From contig WFSE01000008.1 of assembly GCA_015486135.1 (NCBI GenBank), positions 1-36,141 of the forward strand: a DNA stretch of 36,141 bases, read 5' to 3'. Numbering within the stretch: the stretch's first letter is position 1; the number at the start of each line of letters is the position of its first letter. The position numbers were made by a program, and so were the translations under genes. Shown in pieces: positions 31,301-36,141 of the stretch. This stretch comes from Lentisphaeria bacterium. GTDB taxonomy: Bacteria > Verrucomicrobiota > Lentisphaeria > Victivallales > JAADHT01. The notes below the pieces were generated by a model. The model saw nothing but the letters and a program-made list of their open reading frames with translations, was not told the DNA's origin and did no database searches.

Positions 31301-33517
31301 TCACTCCTCCGAGAACATTTTCTTCAAAATCGCTTTGTACCGCGCTTGCGTCTCCGGAGACGACGCCATGTCCCTGAGGAAGGCTATCGCCTCTTCTTTA
31401 GCGCGTTTCGTATCGAGGATTCTGTGGATTCTGATTAAGTCCAATCTGTATTCGCAAACGGCGTCTCGAATCGCTGCGAACTCGCTATCGCTACCAGCCA
31501 AGTCGGCCGCTCTGGCGGCGTCTCCGCGGAAAAGGGCCGCCAAAGCCTTGGCTCGTTTGGGGGGAAGGTTGGGGAACACGCTTACTGCAATCGCTTCCAC
31601 GCTTTTAGGCGACAATTCACGCCACGTTACCGTTCCGGTAATGTTCCCGTTCACATACTCTATCTTACCACCGAGTATGGACTTCACTTTCCCTTCCCGC
31701 AATTGCACCCCAGCGTACTTGGTTCCACTCAGCGTGAGCGCTTTCTGAAGCCTTTCCAGATCATCCACCATTTTCATCAGCTCGTCAAACCAAACAGTAT
31801 CGTTGGGATGTTTCATCGCCATAACCTCCAAGTACGCCCTGGCCTCGGCGAACTTGGATTTGACCACGGGGAAGAAAATCCCCTTTCTGCGAACACAGTC
31901 TTTCCAGTAGCTGCCAGTCTCGTCCGAAGTATCAGGGGAAGCGGTATGGCGGTCCGCCCCAGCCGTTTTATTCGACTTGCCGGACTCGTTATCCGCTCGG
32001 GCCGCAAGCAACCCTTTGACCTTTTGCCGCCACTCTTGTTCGCGCTTGTCCAAGGCGATTTCCATCTCGCGCAATTTCATCGACAGCTCCTCGTTGTCGC
32101 TGATCAGTTTCCGCAAATTCTTGTCGGCGACCACCGAATCGCTTTCGAGTTCCCTTACTTTCTTCGCCAGCTTCCGGTTGTCCAACAACGCCCGGTACAA
32201 CTCCAATCTAGTCCTCAGTTCCCTTTCAAAATCGGATCGCGGATCCGACAACTCCGAAACGAGCTGGTCGATATCCCTGGAAACCTCCAAATGTTCCTTG
32301 TCGCTGGAGAGCGACCGCACGGCCTTGCCAACGGCGTCAACCCTCTTGCCCTCCGCCAATTCCTTCTCGCGGTGGCCAGAGGCCATGAAGAAAAACATCG
32401 CCGACAGAAGCGCCAGAAAAGGAACGCCTATCGCTAGCGAACGGAAAATTATGTCGCGTGTTTTCTGCTCCTGTTTTTTCCCGTCCGCCATTATTTTTTG
32501 GCGTTCCTTGGATATTTCCTGCAAGCCATAGTCGAGGCGTTTGATGGAAATGGTATGGACGCTTGGCACGAGCTCTTTATCGGGTGCCGTGGACTGGCGC
32601 ACCTCCCATATCGCCTTGAGGAGCTCCTCCATGTTCGCGAACCTGTCGTCGGGGTTCTTCGCCATCATCTTTTGGACCAACGCGTCGACTTTCGCTGGAA
32701 TCATAGGGGCGAGTTTGTTCAGAGGCTTGGCCGCTTCGTAGAAATGCTGTCTGGCCACCGTCTTCAACGTGGCCCCCGTGAAAGGGAGTTTCCCCGACAA
32801 CATCTGGTACAGGCTGACACCCAGGCTATATATGTCGCTCCTGGTGTCCAGCTTCTCTCCCGTGAACTGCTCTGGACTCATATATGACGGGCTCCCGGAA
32901 ATCTCCATGTCCGGATGCCACTCCCGTTCCGTGATTGCCAAGCCCAAGTCGGTCAGCTTTACAGTTCCGTCCTTGGTCAGCATTATGTTCTCGGGCTTGA
33001 TATCCCGGTGGATAAGACCGGCTTCGCTCCAAGCGAAAAACAACCCCTCGGCAACTTGCTGGGCGATATGCAACGCCTCGTCAACCTGTATTTTCCCCTC
33101 GCGTTTTATCTTGTCCTTTACCGTCTCCCCCTCTATGAAACTCATCGCCATGAAGCAGGCGTTGTCTTCGGCGCCAACGCCAAACGCCTGCACCAGATTT
33201 GAATGCGACAACCGCGCCGCCGCTCGGGCTTCTTTGAGAAACGCCTCTATCCCCTTGGCGTTGGTGTACTCCTCCGAGAGCACTTTCAAGGCGACCGGCC
33301 GGTCCAAAGATATCTGGTGGGCGAAATAAACAGCTCCGATGGAGCCTACTCCAAGTCGGCGCTGGATGATAAAATCGCCGATGATTCTACCCGCCGCATA
33401 TGGGTCGGTGCTCAGTCTGGATGTCTTGTCGCAATCGGGGCAACGCACCTTTTTGCCAAGTATCGAGGGTGTTATCCCCCGCATATGGTAGGAGCAGAAT
33501 GGACATTGAAAACGCAT
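31301..33517 (-). CDS. Zinc-ribbon Hanks-type Ser/Thr protein kinase with membrane helix and coiled coil
   Basis: The 738-residue product opens with a CxxC...CxxC zinc ribbon (Cys5, Cys8, Cys26, Cys29). The kinase domain (about 45-305) has LGVGSIGAVY, Lys78 in 'VALKVL', 'HRDIKPEN' (170-177, Asp172 catalytic), DLG (190-192, variant of DFG), 'SPSYMSPEQF' and 'DIYSLGVSLYQML', so it should be active. One membrane helix lies at 358-379, then a long coiled coil (about 425-520) and a C-terminal alpha-helical region. The kinase faces the cytoplasm and the rest is extracytoplasmic, a sensor-like layout. It begins 3 bases after the yjbQ-like stop. Likely substrates are unknown. Confidence 0.92.
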   Translation of the reverse strand: MRFQCPFCSYHMRGITPSILGKKVRCPDCDKTSRLSTDPYAAGRIIGDFIIQRRLGVGSIGAVYFAHQISLDRPVALKVLSEEYTNAKGIEAFLKEARAAARLSHSNLVQAFGVGAEDNACFMAMSFIEGETVKDKIKREGKIQVDEALHIAQQVAEGLFFAWSEAGLIHRDIKPENIMLTKDGTVKLTDLGLAITEREWHPDMEISGSPSYMSPEQFTGEKLDTRSDIYSLGVSLYQMLSGKLPFTGATLKTVARQHFYEAAKPLNKLAPMIPAKVDALVQKMMAKNPDDRFANMEELLKAIWEVRQSTAPDKELVPSVHTISIKRLDYGLQEISKERQKIMADGKKQEQKTRDIIFRSLAIGVPFLALLSAMFFFMASGHREKELAEGKRVDAVGKAVRSLSSDKEHLEVSRDIDQLVSELSDPRSDFERELRTRLELYRALLDNRKLAKKVRELESDSVVADKNLRKLISDNEELSMKLREMEIALDKREQEWRQKVKGLLAARADNESGKSNKTAGADRHTASPDTSDETGSYWKDCVRRKGIFFPVVKSKFAEARAYLEVMAMKHPNDTVWFDELMKMVDDLERLQKALTLSGTKYAGVQLREGKVKSILGGKIEYVNGNITGTVTWRELSPKSVEAIAVSVFPNLPPKRAKALAALFRGDAARAADLAGSDSEFAAIRDAVCEYRLDLIRIHRILDTKRAKEEAIAFLRDMASSPETQARYKAILKKMFSEE

Positions 33518-33520
33518 CTA

Positions 33521-33937
33521 CTATTCCCCGATAACTTTCACAAGCGCCCGTTTCCTACGCTTGCCGTCGAACTCGCCATAGAATATCTGCTCCCAAGGCC
33601 CCAGGTCAAGTTTGCCGTCGGTGATGGCGACCACAACTTCACGCCCCATGATCTGGCGCTTCATATGCGCGTCGGCGTTGTCCTCGAACCCGTTATGCCT
33701 GTATTGCGAGTAAGGTTTTTCCGGGGCCAGCTTCTCTAGCCAAACCTCGTAGTCGTGGTGCAAACCGCTCTCGTCGTCGTTGATGAAAACTGACGCCGTG
33801 ATATGCATGGCGTTGCACAAGACCAGCCCGTTCCGAACGCCGGACTCCTCGACGCAACGAGCCACCTCGGGCGTGATATTCACAAACGCCCTTCGCGTGG
33901 ACGTCTCAAACCATAGCTCTTTCCTGTAATGCTTCAC
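33521..33937 (-). CDS. YjbQ/UPF0047 family protein
   Basis: The start is a GTG at 33937 with GGGAGG about 7 bases upstream. The 138-residue product matches the family along its full length: '[31 protein letters not shown]', '[25 protein letters not shown]', '[19 protein letters not shown]'. The conserved His and Glu residues line a metal site. Family members have weak thiamin phosphate synthase activity in vitro; the true role is unclear. It leads the operon with the protein kinase. Confidence 0.92.
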   Translation of the reverse strand: MKHYRKELWFETSTRRAFVNITPEVARCVEESGVRNGLVLCNAMHITASVFINDDESGLHHDYEVWLEKLAPEKPYSQYRHNGFEDNADAHMKRQIMGREVVVAITDGKLDLGPWEQIFYGEFDGKRRKRALVKVIGE

Positions 33938-33944
33938 TATACTT

Positions 33945-33949
33945 CCTCC
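33945..33949 (-). promoter_or_regulatory. Ribosome binding site supporting the GTG start of the YjbQ-like gene
   Basis: GGAGG on the minus strand lies 7 bases upstream of the GTG at 33937. Confidence 0.75.
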
Positions 33950-34144
33950 CTTACGCCATGAACAAACAACGATGGACGGCCGCTATCCAAGCGACCTTTG
34001 GAAATCTACCCTGCTCAAAGCCTTTTGACAAGCTCCTCCTGCCATATGCCACGCCTAAAGGTTGCAAGAGCGCGCAAATCGGTTAAATTGCGTTCGAAAC
34101 GGCGGTATTCCGCCAATATTCATCGGACTGGGGCAAATCGCAAA

Positions 34145-35701
34145 ATGGGAAGCGGCATGGGAGACAAAGGCGAGAGAGCGTTGTGGGGTAGCAGGCTGGG
34201 CTTCCTTCTGGCGGCCATAGGCTCGGCTGTAGGATTGGGAAACATCTGGCGCTTCAGCTACACCGTCTACGACAACGGTGGCGGCGCGTTTCTAATCCCC
34301 TATTTCACCGCCCTTCTAGTCGCGGGTATCCCGCTGATGATTCTGGAATACGCGTTGGGACATAGCCAGAAAGGCTCCACCCCGCTGGCCTTCTTCAAAA
34401 TAAGCAAAAAATGGGAAGTGGTTGGCTGGTGGCTACCCATGGTGGCGACCGTGGCCGTCCTTTTCTTCTACGCCGTGGTCATCGCTTGGTGCTTGGACTA
34501 CTTCGTATTTTCCTTTTCCTTGGGCTGGGGCGACGACACGGCGAAGTTCTTCGTCAATCATTATCTCAAAGCTTCCGGGGATTCCTCGGTAATGGGGGGA
34601 TTCAACGTCAGGGTGGCGGCATCCACCGCCATTGTTTGGTTTGTCTGCTGGCTTATATGCTACAGGGAAGTCAACCACGGCATCGAAAAAGCCTGCCTCG
34701 TTTTCATGCCACTGCTCCTTATCCTCACCTCGGTGCTTGTCGTGGCGGCGTTGAGGCTCGATGGCTCCATGGACGGCATAAAGATGTATCTCAAACCCGA
34801 TTTCCACAAGATAAACCTCTTCTCGAATCCCGACGCGTGGAAAGTCTGGACCGCGGCTTTCGGACAGATTTTCTTCTCCCTCTCACTCGGATTCGGAATC
34901 ATGATTACCTACGCCAGCTATCTTCCCAAGAAAACCGACATCGTGGGTAACGCCGTATGGACTTGCATCGCGAACAGCGCGTATTCCATATTCACGGGAT
35001 TGGCGGTCTTCGGCGTGCTCGGCTTCATGGCGCACGCCAAGGGTGTCGGGGTCGCCGATGTCGCATCCGGCGGAGGCAAACTTGCTTTCATCGTCTACCC
35101 CACCGCGATATCCAAACTCCCTTTCGACGCGCCTTGGCGAAACCTTTTCGGTGTCGCGTTTTTCCTCGCGTTGGTCGTCGCCGGAATATCCTCGGCCATA
35201 TCCCTCGTTGAAGCTCTAGTCTGCGCGCTGACCGACAAATTCGGAATATCTCGAGGCGGGGTGGTCACCTTCCTCTGCGTCGCCGGTTTCCTCGGCAGTA
35301 TGACCTACGTCACTGGCGCGGGCTCCAGTATCATGGACATTGTCAACCCCTACGCCGACCAAGCGCTAGTCCTGGGCGGTTTGCTGGAATGTATCCTAGT
35401 GGCATGGATCATGAAAGCCGCCGTCGCCAGAAAGCATGTCAACGATTCCGGCGGTGTCCACCTCCCGAAAATATGGGAATTCGTAGTGAAATACATCACC
35501 CCCACCGTCTTGATTATCATCCTCTCGCTCTCCGCCACGAATCTTGTCAAACAATTCTATTCAGGGAAAGCCAATGTCGCCGCCCATGTCATGTTCGGTA
35601 TCCGGGGAATCGCCATAACCGCCCTCTTCGCTTGGGGCCTGACCATGTTCAAGTGGCACCGCAAATCCCACAAACCTGAGGACGAGCACCTTTTGACGTG
35701 A
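34145..35701 (+). CDS. Sodium-dependent transporter, neurotransmitter:sodium symporter (SNF/NSS) family
   Basis: Start at ATG 34145 (518 residues); ATG 34157, preceded by GGAAG, is equally possible and fits family N-termini. The TTG further upstream (33998) is not supported. The product has about 12 membrane segments. TM1 carries the family signature 'GSAVGLGNIWRFSYTVYDNGGGAFLIPY', whose unwound part binds sodium and substrate; TM6 has 'FFSLSLGFGIMITYASYL'. NSS transporters import amino acids or related amines with sodium. Substrate cannot be fixed from sequence. tsaD follows 28 bases after the stop. The 207-base gap to the divergent YjbQ-like gene must hold both promoters. Confidence 0.9.
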   Translation: MGSGMGDKGERALWGSRLGFLLAAIGSAVGLGNIWRFSYTVYDNGGGAFLIPYFTALLVAGIPLMILEYALGHSQKGSTPLAFFKISKKWEVVGWWLPMVATVAVLFFYAVVIAWCLDYFVFSFSLGWGDDTAKFFVNHYLKASGDSSVMGGFNVRVAASTAIVWFVCWLICYREVNHGIEKACLVFMPLLLILTSVLVVAALRLDGSMDGIKMYLKPDFHKINLFSNPDAWKVWTAAFGQIFFSLSLGFGIMITYASYLPKKTDIVGNAVWTCIANSAYSIFTGLAVFGVLGFMAHAKGVGVADVASGGGKLAFIVYPTAISKLPFDAPWRNLFGVAFFLALVVAGISSAISLVEALVCALTDKFGISRGGVVTFLCVAGFLGSMTYVTGAGSSIMDIVNPYADQALVLGGLLECILVAWIMKAAVARKHVNDSGGVHLPKIWEFVVKYITPTVLIIILSLSATNLVKQFYSGKANVAAHVMFGIRGIAITALFAWGLTMFKWHRKSHKPEDEHLLT

Positions 35702-35729
35702 CACGTCCCCATCCCACCACGGATTTCAC

Positions 35730-36141
35730 ATGGCGCGAACCGGAAACTCCAACCGCAACCTCGTCCTGGGAATTGAAAGCAGTTGCGACGAGACCGCCGC
35801 CGCGGTTGTCGCGGAGGAACGCGTGGTCGTCTCCTCCGTCGTGGCGTCGCAGGTCGCGAAACATGCCGTTTACGGGGGCGTGGTCCCGGAACTGGCCGCC
35901 AGAGAACACTTGCGGAACATCAACCCCGTAGTTGACACGGCGCTTTCCGAAGCTGGCGCCGAGCTCGATGACATCGCCGCTGTATGCGTTACCAACGGCC
36001 CCGGACTCATGCCGGCGCTTCAAGTAGGCGTCAACTTCGCCCGCGGCCTGGCTCTGGCCAACGAAATCCCCATCATCGGCGTAAACCATTTTCTCGCCCA
36101 CGTCAAAGCGGCGTTCCTGACCGACAAAGACACCCCGGCAA
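35730..36141 (+). CDS. tsaD: tRNA N6-adenosine threonylcarbamoyltransferase (5' part; continues past window)
   Basis: The frame from ATG 35730 runs to the window edge (137 codons). It begins with a short N-terminal extension and then 'LVLGIESSCDETAAAVV', followed by 'YGGVVPELAAREHLRNI', 'VTNGPGLMPALQVGVNFARGLAL' and 'GVNHFLAHV', the metal-binding HxxxH of Kae1/TsaD. TsaD adds threonylcarbamoyl to A37 of ANN-reading tRNAs. No strong ribosome binding site precedes it. It is likely co-transcribed with the transporter upstream. Confidence 0.95.
   Translation, partial: MARTGNSNRNLVLGIESSCDETAAAVVAEERVVVSSVVASQVAKHAVYGGVVPELAAREHLRNINPVVDTALSEAGAELDDIAAVCVTNGPGLMPALQVGVNFARGLALANEIPIIGVNHFLAHVKAAFLTDKDTPA

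Noticed and set aside
33998-34144. N-terminal extension of the sodium-dependent transporter
   Set aside because: It begins with TTG without a ribosome binding site, and its basic sequence is unlike family N-termini.

Overview
The window reads as chromosomal DNA of a Gram-negative bacterium. Outer-membrane and periplasm functions are present: an LptF/LptG-type permease, a Spy-like LTxxQ protein and a PpiD-like anchored chaperone. Several traits suggest the PVC superphylum (Verrucomicrobiota, Kiritimatiellota, Lentisphaerota, Planctomycetota). These are a Hanks-type kinase with an N-terminal zinc ribbon, a Gld-type ABC-2/auxiliary fusion with DUF4340, a GHMP kinase with a 'GNHTDYNEG' signature, and intergenic 'AACCACAGA...CACGAAG' repeats. 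That placement is an inference from gene content, not a measured result. No tRNA, rRNA, CRISPR array or prophage was seen.

Layout, left to right. (1) 1-3.1 kb, minus: a partial TIGR01212-type radical SAM gene downstream of a fusion of a gamma-glutamylcyclotransferase-like domain with a glutamine-synthetase-like amidoligase domain. (2) 3.1-3.7 kb, minus: a secreted Spy-like protein with a Cys/Lys/Gly repeat tail, with its own terminator. (3) 3.8-7.1 kb, minus: LptF/G-like permease, MlaF-like ATPase and PurF, joined by GTGA and TGATG overlaps. (4) 7.2-9.2 kb, minus: dnaN and a secreted EEP-family enzyme joined by ATGA. (5) 9.5-12.4 kb: yraN (+) converging on a PmtA-like methyltransferase (-), then lepA (-). 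(6) 12.5-18.9 kb, minus: a tight five-gene run of hybrid histidine kinase, PIG-L deacetylase, polyferredoxin membrane protein, PpiD-like protein and a double-domain SpeD. (7) 19.1-21.1 kb, minus: a galactokinase-like gene and a Phd/ParE toxin-antitoxin pair separated by a 150-bp MITE-like element. (8) 21.6-23.0 kb, minus: a B12-binding-type radical SAM gene. (9) 23.1-23.9 kb: a gene-poor, repeat-built spacer. (10) 23.9-28.6 kb, plus: a Gld-type ABC system. (11) 28.6-33.9 kb, minus: a C45-type Ntn hydrolase, then an operon of YjbQ, zinc-ribbon kinase, an unknown protein and PyrK. (12) 34.1 kb to the end, plus: a sodium-dependent transporter and the start of tsaD.

The points I find most interesting are these. 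The SpeD fusion keeps the Ser/His/Cys pyruvoyl triad with identical spacing in both halves. The cyclotransferase-amidoligase fusion sits in a predicted operon with a radical SAM enzyme. A small dispersed repeat family has IS-like ends lying just upstream of three minus-strand genes, always in the same orientation, and may supply a promoter -35 element. A large nested inverted-repeat region precedes the Gld-type operon.
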